Assembly: GCA_023807065.1 (NCBI GenBank) | Contig: JAJJLU010000360.1 | Span: 1 to 64,000, forward strand | Reading direction: 5' to 3' | DNA from: Isotricha intestinalis | Lineage: Eukaryota; Ciliophora; Litostomatea; Vestibuliferida; Isotrichidae | Length of the DNA: 64,000 bases | Shown here: in pieces, positions 31,001 to 40,020 of the stretch | Layout of the letters: every line of letters begins with the position of its first letter | Numbering within the stretch: position 1 is the stretch's first letter | Program-made: the position numbers and the translations under genes | The notes under the pieces: generated by a model | The model's database searches: none | What the model was told of the DNA's origin: nothing | Seen by the model: the letters and a program-made list of their open reading frames with translations, nothing else

Positions 31001-31423
31001 AATAATGAATTAAATAAAGCTGATAATTCAAAATATAAAATGAATTTAAAAAATGCAATTAATAATAATGAAAATATTATTATTTCACCACAAGATTTTC
31101 AATTTGATGTTATTCAAGCTTTTAATCTTCCTGAACAAGATAAATTAACTGAAAAAACAATTCCTTCTTTGAATATTGGAAATAATAATGAAATTAATAG
31201 TAATATTTATAGTAATTTAGATAGTAAAAAAGATTTTCCTTTAGATTTAAATAAAGGAAATCAAAATAAAATTGAAATGAAAATGGATGAAATAACAAAT
31301 GAGAAAAAACCAATTTCTTTTAAATCAAAACCTAAAAAAATTGAACAAATAAAATTACCTCCTAAAAATTATTATAATATAAGAAGAGCAATAATAAGAA
31401 AGAGACAATCAGATGATGAATAA
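28067..31423 (+). CDS. Large protein of an unrecognised short-repeat family
   Basis: 1118 aa. The N-terminal 250 residues are helical (LRNNSLRKIMKLIGEDFIQS) without a known domain. From about 300 to 1010 there are at least ten degenerate units of about 14-17 residues, spaced 25-60 residues apart. Their pattern is [IV]-x-D-x-[DN]-G-x-x-x-[FIL]-[IV]-x-[KR]-x-x-[ILV]; examples are IKDKDGNDVFIRKSYV, VLDINNKNVLIPKNNL, FDENGKNSLVRKEYI and VKGENIFVSKKNL. Each looks like a small beta hairpin followed by a helix. The C-terminus is basic and Pro-containing (KPKKIEQIKLPPKNYYNIRR). The product of 59581-61008 has the same units. Function is unknown; repeat scaffolds often bind proteins or filaments. There is no membrane segment or signal peptide. 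Confidence 0.7.
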   Translation: MSDNEKKFVPSDEKKDYVNFLEKKNNLKIVNPNFSINLKFSSYKKILNQIETPLELFVNYITFRTISQNIKYETQTITDYNVSDEYKKLLEVTKYFYVIKPEYSNLEDEEKMEHQIILRNNSLRKIMKLIGEDFIQSLSFIEIIITTITYEYLIHRKKKEKNLNDNIKRLLDYYLIYNIGDNIIISDYSIKKILSLAKLDLYDLPDYLKIKKFNGDEELRKKKINNLIKITKNLSNIQEIKKNKKNTLKNFTIGYDISEKNKEINIDDIEFAFNEASNLMDDIINKLNNKKKEINNNCNNENNLFIYIKDKDGNDVFIRKSYVKLIENYPNDKINNFNVLDINNKNVLIPKNNLKNILNENNYVLIKNNNNESLLVKKDDLKKLYNEWKNLKEKKEINSKNPEKLKEIELLNNDIIIQKEINNLPNQSEEEELNKLENEKEETEKILNEKKNNLIKEIENPINNKLIEIQPNKLINSSLYNQIINNNEENDNYTIPEYLTKKKISVSKKNLNSINLKEDNQCILLEEASKNKKIILRINYIKEKLNKPNLEKKQILKCYEGNEEEVDLLDLNISKLEDEKLENNNNNPANDNLKKMLENPLILIKIGENLIPKNIIDTINEDKSNKNEFEVVSFQSELEPKNKYVKITKSEAKKINDYPHFVEINIEEPEIEDNKKKRFVKKNDVEKSINDNNEEINLNDFKNVNFKAKKNKVLISQYNTNYNLGKQSKDYINDIKKNIDFNKTLIDVFDENGKNSLVRKEYINLIKNDNNIIDRYEIPNVKGENIFVSKKNLNNTINYNEYIPITNIENNKLHYINIQNINDLNNKFIDENYEFNEFNNNNKLPIKVKNIIISQDKNNIIKLPLQKEEIFMKDLIKKRQIINQNNNDSDIILMNDNNNQPMYVFYKNINDINNDIQKFDLDKNLNQKYNKRENYKIIDVKGVEHKININNLNKAKNSPKYCIIIVNKQRKLVDKNNLNNELNKADNSKYKMNLKNAINNNENIIISPQDFQFDVIQAFNLPEQDKLTEKTIPSLNIGNNNEINSNIYSNLDSKKDFPLDLNKGNQNKIEMKMDEITNEKKPISFKSKPKKIEQIKLPPKNYYNIRRAIIRKRQSDDE

Positions 31424-31580
31424 TTATTTATATAAATTAAAATATAAAAAACAAAACAAAAATTATAATAATTTAAAAAAAATATATAATTAAAGTCATT
31501 TATTATAAAATGTTACCAATAAATTTAAAGATTAAATAAATTTTAAATTAAATAAAAAAACAAAAAATTAAAGGTAATTA

Positions 31581-32978
31581 TTATTGCACTTCCATAGACA
31601 ATTCTAATTTTCCAACATTTTCATCAAACAAACGAAGACAATTATTTAAATCTTGAAATAAAGAATCTCTTTTTTCATTTACTTTTTCTAAATGATTTCT
31701 AAAATTATTAGAAAGAATAATATTATTTAATTTATCATATTCAGAAATTAATCGATTTAAACAAAAACCATATTTTTTTCTTAATTTATTTAATTCTTTC
31801 TGTTCAACTTTTTTAATTAAATTAATATCATCATAACTTAAATATAAAGTCATAAAATCATATTTAGCATTATCATATTCAGTATAAAATTTCATAAAAT
31901 CAGAAATGAAAGAATGAATATATTTAAAAAATTCTTTAAATTCAATTTGAAAAATATCTTTTTGTTTTTTATATCCTTCACTCCAATTTTGTGTAATATT
32001 TTTATAATTATTTAAAATATTTTTAACTTGAATATTATCATTAAAATTATTAGCTAATTGAGAAAAAGAATTACTTACTTGTATCATTTTTTCAGAGAAA
32101 ATTTGGAATTGAAAAATAATTTCTTTTAAAGCTTTATTTAAATCAATGAAAGAATTATTTTTTTTTAAAATACTATTTTTTATTTTTTCAGCATAATCAT
32201 CTTTTTCTTTTCCAGTTTCAATATTAACATAACCATTTAAAGTCATATATTTTTTAATTGAAGTTGGTGGTTCTTCATTATAATAAGTTTCTTTAACATT
32301 ATTTAATTCTTCTTCATTTGAAGTTAAAAAATCTAAAAAAATAGGAGTTGATCTGATTAAAATATTTTGTGATAAACAAATTAAAAATTTATTAAAATAT
32401 CTTTTTTTTCTTTTTAAATAATTATCGTTTGTTTTATGAAAAAAAGGAATTTTTGGAATTGGAGGAATATAAGCTGTTGGATAAAATGTTTCTAAAGTTT
32501 TTTTTAACCATATAAAATCTGAAAATGATCTTTCTACTTTTGAATCTAATTCTTTCACTTCTATTGTTAATATATATTCACTAAAAAATATTCCTGTTTT
32601 ACTTTTTGAATATTTTGTTATTTCTATATTTAAATTTTGAATTTCTGTTAATTTATTTCTTGGTAATATTTTTGTAGGGACAAAATCTTTTTCTTTTTTT
32701 TCTTTCTTTTCTTTTTCTTTAATTTCAAAGTGAACTGTTTTTTTTTTGTTGTAATCTATATTTATAAATTCTGAATGTGATGTCATATATGATGTTGATT
32801 GAATTTCTTGAAATGCTTTCACATATTTTTCTATGTTCTCATATGACCATGTTGACATATTTATTTCTTCTAAACCTGTTTCTTTTTTTAAAAAATCCTC
32901 AAATTCATTTATGTCATATTTCTTGTCTAAAATTTCTTTCTGGATTAATGAACGCTTTTTTTCTGAATCATCTGACAT
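31581..32978 (-). CDS. Sorting nexin, PX-BAR type (SNX1/2/Vps5-like)
   Basis: 465 aa. A PX domain fills about residues 110-240: VERSFSDFIWLKKTL, then YIPPIPKI and a KRKKRYFNKFL helix, the phosphoinositide-binding layout (R-x-[FY]-x-x-[FL] followed by a Pro-rich loop). Residues 265-460 form three long amphipathic helices, a BAR domain. SNX-BAR proteins bind PtdIns(3)P on endosomes and tubulate membrane for retromer-dependent sorting. The length and PX-BAR order match Vps5/SNX1 without a long N-terminal tail. With TSG101 (38372) it makes two endosomal genes within 8 kb, though not co-directional. Confidence 0.85.
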   Translation of the reverse strand: MSDDSEKKRSLIQKEILDKKYDINEFEDFLKKETGLEEINMSTWSYENIEKYVKAFQEIQSTSYMTSHSEFINIDYNKKKTVHFEIKEKEKKEKKEKDFVPTKILPRNKLTEIQNLNIEITKYSKSKTGIFFSEYILTIEVKELDSKVERSFSDFIWLKKTLETFYPTAYIPPIPKIPFFHKTNDNYLKRKKRYFNKFLICLSQNILIRSTPIFLDFLTSNEEELNNVKETYYNEEPPTSIKKYMTLNGYVNIETGKEKDDYAEKIKNSILKKNNSFIDLNKALKEIIFQFQIFSEKMIQVSNSFSQLANNFNDNIQVKNILNNYKNITQNWSEGYKKQKDIFQIEFKEFFKYIHSFISDFMKFYTEYDNAKYDFMTLYLSYDDINLIKKVEQKELNKLRKKYGFCLNRLISEYDKLNNIILSNNFRNHLEKVNEKRDSLFQDLNNCLRLFDENVGKLELSMEVQ

Positions 32979-33482
32979 TTTTTTAATTTTTTTATTTTTA
33001 GTGATGTTTATGGTTAGTTAATTTTTTTTTTTATTTTTTTTCATTTAGAAGATAATATTAATTTTTTATAATAATATATTTTCAAACGGAAAAATAGATA
33101 AAAAAGAAATTTTAATTTTTGAAATAACAATCATTTTATGAAATTTTATTAAAATTAAAAACTATAGAAATTATAATATAAAATGCATATATTATTAAAT
33201 CAAAACAATAATTTATATCTTTAAAAAAATAGATAATAATATAATAATAATAAATTTCTTTAAATCCTTAAAATTTATTTATATTATAATAAAAAATACA
33301 AATAATAAAAATAAAAAAAATAAACAATTAAAAAATAAAAAATATAATAAATCTAATTCCATTTAATGTATTCAACTAAATTTTTTTTTTGCTCTTTATG
33401 AACATTTTATATATAATCAAATAATATAAATACAAATATTAAAAGTGCTATTATTAAAATAATAGCATTAATTATAATTATT
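32979..33482. other. 504-bp intergenic gap
   Basis: A/T-rich. No ORF, RNA gene or clear repeat is seen. Confidence 0.7.
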
Positions 33483-34301
33483 TTAATAATCATCCTCATC
33501 AAAATAAACATCGAAAAGTTCATTATTATTGTTAAACAAAGAATTAGTTTGTAAATCTAAATTTTTTCTTTCATCCTTCTCATTTTTATTAAAAGAAGGT
33601 TGATACGACAATTTTACATTTGTCGAATTATCTTTAAAATTAACATTATTAATATTACCATTAACATTATTAATATTATTATTATTATAACTTAAAGAAC
33701 TACCTTCAGTAGAATTAAGAGGATAATTTTTATTTAATGAATCTTTATTATTAAAACAAATATTATTAATACTACAATTATTATAATATTTTTTTTTAAG
33801 AGAAGAATAAAATCTATTTTTAATCATATCAGTAGTTCGATTGTTAAAGTAAGAATTAATTTTTGCCCATTTAGCTCCATATTTTTCATATAATTTAATA
33901 ATTAGAAAATCTTCATCACTTGAAAATTTATTTTTATTTATATTAGGAGATAAAACATTAATATATCTATCTCTTATTTGTTTTCCATTTCTAGTTTTAA
34001 TAATATTACTTATTTTAGACCATGATTTACCATATTCTTTAATTAAATTTAATATTAAAGTGTCTTCTTCTTTCTTCCAACTTCCTTTATTTATTCCTGG
34101 TCTTATTCTTTTATATCTACTAAAACATTGATGATATGTTTTATTATGAAATTGTAATGCTATTTCTTTCCAATTTTTACCTTTGTTTTCTTCTACTAAT
34201 TTTATTAATTTTTTATCTTCTTCTTTTGACCATTTCTTTTGGTTTATTACTTTCTTTATTTCAAATATTTTCTTTTTCTTTTTTAATGGATTTTCCTCCA
34301 T
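33483..34301 (-). CDS. Three-repeat Myb transcription factor
   Basis: 272 aa. Three tandem Myb/SANT repeats lie at about residues 20-175: KKWSKEEDKKLIKLVEENKG, GSWKKEEDTLILNLIKEYGK and KFSSDEDFLIIKLYEKYGAK. Each has the Trp/aromatic spacing and a recognition helix ending in a basic Arg-Tyr. The three-repeat order is that of c-Myb/3R-Myb and Cdc5-like proteins. 3R-Myb proteins bind DNA and often control cell-cycle genes. The third repeat replaces its first Trp with Phe. The C-terminal 95 residues are Asn/Ser-rich and end in an acidic patch (YFDEDDY), which could be an activation segment. Confidence 0.87.
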   Translation of the reverse strand: MEENPLKKKKKIFEIKKVINQKKWSKEEDKKLIKLVEENKGKNWKEIALQFHNKTYHQCFSRYKRIRPGINKGSWKKEEDTLILNLIKEYGKSWSKISNIIKTRNGKQIRDRYINVLSPNINKNKFSSDEDFLIIKLYEKYGAKWAKINSYFNNRTTDMIKNRFYSSLKKKYYNNCSINNICFNNKDSLNKNYPLNSTEGSSLSYNNNNINNVNGNINNVNFKDNSTNVKLSYQPSFNKNEKDERKNLDLQTNSLFNNNNELFDVYFDEDDY

Positions 34302-34857
34302 TTTAATATTTTTATTTTTTATTATTTATAAGATTTCTTCATATCTTTTTATCTTATTATTTTTTTATTAAGCTTTTTTAATTTTTTTTTTTGTTTTGAT
34401 TAAAAAAGGTTTTTTAGGTTTTTGAATATAAATTAATCAAAAATTTTATTAATTATTTTTCAATTTTTCTTTTAGAGAGTTAATACTTTTTTCTTTGTGA
34501 TAATATTTTCGTTGAAAAGGTTAAAATATTGTAGTTTAGTAAATTGTGAGTTTTTTAATAATTTTATTAATTTAATAAAATAAGAATATGCTTTTTTGAT
34601 TGTAAAAAATATTATTCATATAAAGTATATTTTATATTCTTTATAAATTAATTAAGAAAAGTGAAAATACTTAATTATTAACTTTAATTTTTAATAATAT
34701 TTGCTTTTTAATAATAACGAATTTCCATTTTTTAAAAAACAGAATAAATTAATTTTTATTTTTTTTTAAAACAAAAAAAATAAAAAATTAAATAATAAAC
34801 ATATATATTTTGAATTACTGAAAAAACTTCTTATTTTCAAATTTAATTAAATATTTA
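34302..34857. other. 556-bp divergent intergenic region
   Basis: This lies between the Myb and lectin/CAP gene starts, so it should hold two promoters. No specific motif can be defended in DNA of this composition. Confidence 0.6.
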
Positions 34858-36036
34858 ATGGGAGTATGTACTTCACAAAATAAAAATGACAACGAAACAA
34901 TATTATCAAATAACTTATCTCAAAATAAAAATATTAAAATTAAAAATAAAAGAGACAGTTTAACAGGAACATATCAACAATCAATAAAGGAGTCATTCAT
35001 TTCAAAAGACAAAAAAAGAAAAATTTCAAATTCAATAGAACCCAATTTTCAAAAAATAAATAATAATTCATTATTATCAATAAATATAATAGATAATACA
35101 AATAATAAAAATTCAAAAGAGTATAAATTAGATTTTCCTGCTTCAATAGGAGAATATGAATCACCAATTTTTGTAAATGAAAATGAAAAAATAGAAATAA
35201 CAATAAAAACAAAAGAAAATATGATTTGGTCTTTTTTAAATGATGAAAATACTGATTATAAAGGATATAATAATATTAAACATAATAAATTAAATTTAGG
35301 TTGTCTTTTATGTAGATTTTCAGAAAGTAAAGAAATATTTGAAATTAATAACAATAAAGTAATTATTGAAAATCATTCTAAAGGAATTTTAATTTTATTT
35401 TGTAATTTAGATTTAAATGATGTTTCAAATTATCGGTTTAAAGGATATATTACTTTAAAAATAAAAGGAGGAAAGAAATTAGATTATAACAAATTATATA
35501 ATTTATGTGGATATAAATTATCTGAAAATGCGGTTTTAAATGATATTAATAATGACAGTGAACTTCAAATATTTAGATATATTAATATGGCAAGAATATC
35601 TCCTAAAAAATTTAGTGAAGATTATTTATATTTTTTAAATGAAAATGAAGAAATAATTAAAATAATGAAAAAAAATAAATCTTTAAATGAATTTAATATA
35701 AGTTTACAATTGACTAATGCTGCTAAAATTCATAATAAAGATTTATTTAATAATTGTACTATTGGTCATGTTGGAAGTGATAAAACAAATATAAAAAATA
35801 GAATTAATAAATTTGAGAGTGATATTAATTATTTTGGAGAAAATCTTTATTTTGGAATTAATAATCCTCTTTTAATTGTTATTAATATGCTTATTGATAA
35901 ATATGGAAATGATAAAGTTAATAGAAATAATATTTTAGATAATAATTTTCAAGATATTGGAATTTCTTTAACAGAACATTTAATTTATGGTTTTTCTTGT
36001 GTTATTGTTTTTGGAAAAAAAAAAAATATATTTTAA
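34858..36036 (+). CDS. CAP-domain protein with lectin-like domain and acylation signal
   Basis: 392 aa. It starts MGVCTSQNK: Gly2 and Cys4 fit dual N-myristoylation and palmitoylation, and there is no signal peptide. Residues about 85-205 resemble the LecA/PA-IL-like beta-sandwich (FPASIGEYESPIFV, then GCLLCRFSES and a GYITLKIKGG end). Residues 220-390 are a CAP/SCP domain: YINMARISPKKFSEDYL, a NAAKIHNKDLF helix, TIGHVGSD, YFGENLYFG and DIGISLTEHL. CAP proteins are usually secreted; an acyl-anchored intracellular form with a lectin-like module is unusual. The Cys pairs of secreted CAP proteins are absent, in line with a cytosolic location. Confidence 0.8.
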   Translation: MGVCTSQNKNDNETILSNNLSQNKNIKIKNKRDSLTGTYQQSIKESFISKDKKRKISNSIEPNFQKINNNSLLSINIIDNTNNKNSKEYKLDFPASIGEYESPIFVNENEKIEITIKTKENMIWSFLNDENTDYKGYNNIKHNKLNLGCLLCRFSESKEIFEINNNKVIIENHSKGILILFCNLDLNDVSNYRFKGYITLKIKGGKKLDYNKLYNLCGYKLSENAVLNDINNDSELQIFRYINMARISPKKFSEDYLYFLNENEEIIKIMKKNKSLNEFNISLQLTNAAKIHNKDLFNNCTIGHVGSDKTNIKNRINKFESDINYFGENLYFGINNPLLIVINMLIDKYGNDKVNRNNILDNNFQDIGISLTEHLIYGFSCVIVFGKKKNIF

Positions 36037-36338
36037 TATATACTCTTATTTTAGTATTTTTTATTTATATAGATGTTATTAAATTTGTTTTTAAATTAAT
36101 ATTTTCTGTTAAATCCTAAATTTAAATTTCAAAAAAATACTTTAATCAAAAAATTTATTGTATCAAATATTTATTTTTTTTTATTCTTTAATCCTTTTTT
36201 AAAATTAAATCACACATCAGTCAATTTTTATTTTATGATTTCTACAATTATTATAAATTAATTAAAAAATTGTCTTATGATATAAATTTTTAATTATATT
36301 ATTGAAATAAATATTTTATTAATTAAATTTTTTAAATT
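36037..36338. other. 302-bp intergenic gap
   Basis: A/T-rich. Nothing is recognised in it. Confidence 0.65.
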
Positions 36339-36893
36339 ATGAAAGATGAATATCAAATTGTAATTGATGCTTTACCTTATATTGATAATAATATAATAGA
36401 TGATGAAAGTGTTGAAAATTTAATAGAAAAAGAAATGAATAATATCAACAAAAAAATAATTGATGATGAAATTAATAATAAATATAAATTAAATGTTGAA
36501 GAAATTAATAAGGATAAAATAGATAATATTAATTTTTTTGATTTTGTAAAATTTGATATTCCAAAAGAAAAAAACAATGAAAATGAATGGAATAAAATTT
36601 TTAAAAATTTAAATTGTGAAATTGAAAATTTACAAAATGATTCTTTGAATTTAGAATTAATGAATACAATTGGAGTTAAATATTGGGAAAGTTTTATTAA
36701 AAATTTTAGAAATGTTATTAATACAATGGAACAAGAAAAAAATACTTTAAATTCAGAAATATTATATTTAAATAAAAAAAGAAAATTTAATCAATTAAAT
36801 TATAAAGATGAATTAGATAAATTACAATTAGAAATAAATACTCAAAAACAATTATTAAAAGAATCAAAAACAAAAAAAAATGAAAAAAAATAA
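36339..36893 (+). CDS. BCAS2: BCAS2/SPF27 spliceosome subunit
   Basis: 184 aa. The N-terminus YQIVIDALPYIDN matches the family signature VVDALPYxD. The C-terminal half has LELMNTIGVKYWESF and the coiled coil that follows, as in BCAS2/SPF27 (fission yeast Cwf7). The protein is a small core subunit of the Prp19 (NineTeen) complex, which activates the spliceosome, so it acts in the nucleus. It is shorter than the human protein (225 aa), mainly in the middle and at the C-terminus. Its presence agrees with an active spliceosome, shown here by the two introns at 56000 and 56156. Confidence 0.85.
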   Translation: MKDEYQIVIDALPYIDNNIIDDESVENLIEKEMNNINKKIIDDEINNKYKLNVEEINKDKIDNINFFDFVKFDIPKEKNNENEWNKIFKNLNCEIENLQNDSLNLELMNTIGVKYWESFIKNFRNVINTMEQEKNTLNSEILYLNKKRKFNQLNYKDELDKLQLEINTQKQLLKESKTKKNEKK

Positions 36894-37067
36894 AATATTT
36901 AAAAATATTTAACTATATAAAGTCCCTATAATAAATATAAATATATAAAACAATAAACAATCTTTTAAAAAACAAAACAAAAAAAAATTTAATTTATAAA
37001 CTTAACTCAACAAAAATTAAAAATCCTATATAACTAATTTTTAACCTTAATTAAAAAAGAAAAATGA

Positions 37068-37862
37068 TCAAGCACTCATAAATCTATTTCTTTTATTAAC
37101 ATTAAAGTAAAAATTAGAATTATTATTATTAGAAGAAACAGTAGTATTATCATCAGATAATTTATTATGATTAACAGAAATAAAATCTTCATATAATTGA
37201 ATTCTATTTTCTTTAGTTTCTTCTTGATTAGAATGATAAATAATTTCAAAAGTTAATAATCTTGGTCTTTTAAGCATATTTTCATCTATTTTTTCAAAGT
37301 GATTAAATTCATTTAAACATTTTAAATAACTAACATAATAATTATCAGATAATTTTTTATGACTAAATTGACATCTGCTTCCATAATTACAATAGCCATT
37401 TTCAAAAAATTGTTTACATAATTTTGTTTTATAATTAAAACTCATTTTTCGATTTTTTAATTCATTTTCTCCATGAGCAAAAGCACAATTATCACCATAT
37501 TTACAATAATTATTCATTTCCCAATAATGACATATTTCTGTTTTCCATTTTGTTCTAAAATCTTTTGTGTCTCCACTTTTTTTCTTCTTTTTTTTTTCAC
37601 TCTTTTTATCTATTTCTATTTCTATGTTTTTATTATATGATAATCCTGAATATTCATCTTCTATTAATTCTTCTATTTCTTTCTCTTTTCTTTCTAGTTC
37701 TTTTGATATGTTTAAAATCTTTTCTTCTTCTATTTCTTTTTCTTTAATTTTTGTTTTTTCTACTTTTTCTTTTTTTAGATTTTCATTTTCTCTTTCATAT
37801 TTTTTTCCAGAGTTATTTTGATTTTTTTTTTTCGAAATTTGATATTTTTTTATATTCGACAT
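37068..37862 (-). CDS. Tandem CCCH zinc-finger protein (TTP-like)
   Basis: 264 aa. Two C-x8-C-x5-C-x3-H fingers lie at about residues 108-180: ICHYWEMNNYCKYGDNCAFA-H, and KLCKQFFENGYCNYGSRC followed by QFSH. The lead-in KWKTEIC and YKTKLCK are the R/K-Y/W-K-T-E-x-C motifs of tristetraprolin-like proteins. These bind AU-rich elements in mRNA 3' UTRs and promote decay, a striking fit for such an AU-rich transcriptome. The N-terminal 100 residues are a charged Lys/Glu coil, and the C-terminus is Asn-rich. The stop is TGA. Confidence 0.88.
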   Translation of the reverse strand: MSNIKKYQISKKKNQNNSGKKYERENENLKKEKVEKTKIKEKEIEEEKILNISKELERKEKEIEELIEDEYSGLSYNKNIEIEIDKKSEKKKKKKSGDTKDFRTKWKTEICHYWEMNNYCKYGDNCAFAHGENELKNRKMSFNYKTKLCKQFFENGYCNYGSRCQFSHKKLSDNYYVSYLKCLNEFNHFEKIDENMLKRPRLLTFEIIYHSNQEETKENRIQLYEDFISVNHNKLSDDNTTVSSNNNNSNFYFNVNKRNRFMSA

Positions 37863-38371
37863 TTTTTTTTATTTTTTTTTAATATAGTTTTGTATAAATT
37901 ATAATATTTTTTATTATTTTTTAATTAAAAAGTAATTGAATATTCTTTTATATTATTTATTATTATTAATTTCTTTTTTTATTTCATTAAATTGAAAATG
38001 CTAAATCTTGCAGAATAACTATGATTTTTATAAATTTTTTTTATCTTTAATTCTAATTTTTTCTGTTAATAATTTCAATTCCATTGTCCAAATAAATTAT
38101 CATTAAAATCAATAAAAATAATTTATATTTTATCATTTTTATCTAAAATAAAAATATAAAAAGGAAAATATTTATTTTGAGTGGATTTAATTTTTTGATT
38201 AATATCAAGATTAATATTATTAAATTTTTTTAAATATTATTTAAAATAATTATTACTATTTTAATATTTTATTTTTTTTCTCAATTAAAAAAGGAAAAAT
38301 AAAATAAAAGAAAAAATTTTTAAAAAACATCATATTAAATTTTTATCCAAAAAAACTAAACAATAAAGTTT
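37863..38371. other. 509-bp intergenic gap
   Basis: Contains a 27-codon minus-strand ORF (38053-38136) with a hydrophobic, signal-peptide-like start, too short to call. The rest is A/T-rich. Confidence 0.55.
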
Positions 38372-39418
38372 TTAAACTCCTAATTGTTTAATTTTATGAT
38401 GAACATAAAAAATATCTTGAGAATTTTTTCTAAAAGCTTTAATTCCTTCTTTAATATTAATAGCATTTTTTCCTAAACCAGTTTTTAAAGTAAGTAAAAA
38501 ATTTTCAATAGTATCAATTTTAGATTGTAACTCGATTTTAGTTTTAGAATTATTAGGAACATTAACAAATTTATTAATTAAATTTTCAATACTATCATCA
38601 TTAACTTTTAATTTATTAATTTCTTCTTTAATATTGTTTTCAGTTTTTTCATAATCAGTTAATAAATTTTGATATATATTTTTATATTTATGTAATTCAT
38701 TTATATCATCTGCCACTTTTTTATTTTCTTCTTTAATCAATTTAATTTGAATATTTATATTATTATTTTGTTGTTGAAAATAATTAATTTGATTTTTTAA
38801 AGTTTGATTTTTTTTTTCTGAAATTAATTTCCTTAATTTTTGATGTTCTGTTGTATTACATTCAATATTATCTTCTAAATTAATTTGAGACTTTAATTTA
38901 AACGAATTTCCTTTTAAAATTGTTCCTTCAGTATCAGAACTTACTTTTATTAAAGTTGCATCTTCTAAAGTACAAATTGGATCATAATAAATATTTTTAT
39001 TTGAGTCTATAAAGGGAAAACTTTTTTTAAATTTATCTTGAATTACTTTTACTATTTCATCAAAAAAATCTATTTTATTATTCCATTTTAATAAAGATTC
39101 ATATTTAAATTTTAATGTTGATTTTGCTATTATATTATTATATTCATCTTTTAGTTTTTTTGAAGGATTTCCTTGAAAAACTATTGTTGGTCCTTTTTTT
39201 AATAAGTTGTTATATAAAAAAAAATATGTTTGAAGACTGTTTTTTTCTATTTCAATTTTATAACTTATTAATATTATTTTATTACTTCCTTCTTCATTGT
39301 CTTGATATAAAAATATTTCTGCATTTTTTAATTTCTTTTTTATCATTTCTATTATAAAACTCTTGGTTGCTTCATTATATGGAGTTTGACTTAATGCTTG
39401 AGTTATGTTTAGAACCAT
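38372..39418 (-). CDS. TSG101: ESCRT-I subunit TSG101/Vps23
   Basis: 348 aa. Residues 1-145 match a UEV domain: a beta sheet around IILISYKIEI, then the YESLLKWNNKIDFFDEIVKV helix and a final FPF. A coiled coil runs from about 190 to 275. The C-terminal 60 residues match the Vps23 'steadiness box': KIDTIENFLLTLKTGLGKNA, then FRKNSQDIFYVHHKIKQL. TSG101 binds ubiquitin and P[ST]AP motifs and sorts cargo on endosomes as part of ESCRT-I. The Pro-rich linker of animal proteins is missing, giving a compact form. The start at 39418 gives the full UEV. Confidence 0.75.
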   Translation of the reverse strand: MVLNITQALSQTPYNEATKSFIIEMIKKKLKNAEIFLYQDNEEGSNKIILISYKIEIEKNSLQTYFFLYNNLLKKGPTIVFQGNPSKKLKDEYNNIIAKSTLKFKYESLLKWNNKIDFFDEIVKVIQDKFKKSFPFIDSNKNIYYDPICTLEDATLIKVSSDTEGTILKGNSFKLKSQINLEDNIECNTTEHQKLRKLISEKKNQTLKNQINYFQQQNNNINIQIKLIKEENKKVADDINELHKYKNIYQNLLTDYEKTENNIKEEINKLKVNDDSIENLINKFVNVPNNSKTKIELQSKIDTIENFLLTLKTGLGKNAINIKEGIKAFRKNSQDIFYVHHKIKQLGV

Positions 39419-40020
39419 CTTTTATTTTTATTTTTTATTTTTTTATTTATTTTGTCTATTTTAAAAGTTATTCTTAAATTGATTTTTTTCTTTTTTTTAA
39501 TTTTTTTGAATAAGTATTATTTGGGTTTTGAGATTTTAAATTATATCTTTATTTGTTTAATTGATTATTTTTTCAGATAATATAATAAATTAATAATTCA
39601 TATTTATTTTTTGAAATTATAAATTAATCATAAAAAACAATTAAAAACCCATAATTTCTTAAAAGAAATAAAAAAAAAATAATTCAAATACTTATTTTTT
39701 CTGAAATATAATTTTTGTTTAAATGTTACATTTTAAATATTTTTTCTGATAAGATTCCTCTTAATAAATTTGATATTATTTTTTTGTTTTTTTTTCTTTA
39801 CTTGGAGCAATATCATTATAAGTTAAATTTATTGTTTGATTTAAATTTACTCTATTTCCCATGATTTACTTTTTAGATTTTTTTAGTTACTCACTTTTGT
39901 TGTTTAAAATCAATGAGTCTTATTAATTTTTATTTTAATATTTATATCAATAAAATTTTGATTAATTAAAAAAAAATAAATTTAAAAAATATTTAAATTC
40001 AAAAAAATAGAAATATTATA
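39419..40020. other. 602-bp divergent gap with a 28-codon ORF
   Basis: Holds a small minus-strand ORF (39776-39862) listed separately. The rest is A/T-rich and would contain the promoters of the TSG101 and RCC1-like genes. Confidence 0.6.
39776..39862 (-). CDS. Possible 28-codon small ORF or first exon
   Basis: Reads MGNRVNLNQTINLTYNDIAP then a Lys-rich end and TAA. The codon use and slightly higher GC stand out from the flanks. It could be a small protein, a first exon (a GT in SKEK could open an intron) or chance. MGN would allow myristoylation. No homologue is known to me. Confidence 0.25.
   Translation of the reverse strand: MGNRVNLNQTINLTYNDIAPSKEKKTKK

Noticed and set aside
38053..38136. 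27-codon ORF with signal-peptide-like hydrophobic start
   Set aside because: Too short, no continuation after a clean splice site, and hydrophobic runs arise easily from A/T-rich DNA.
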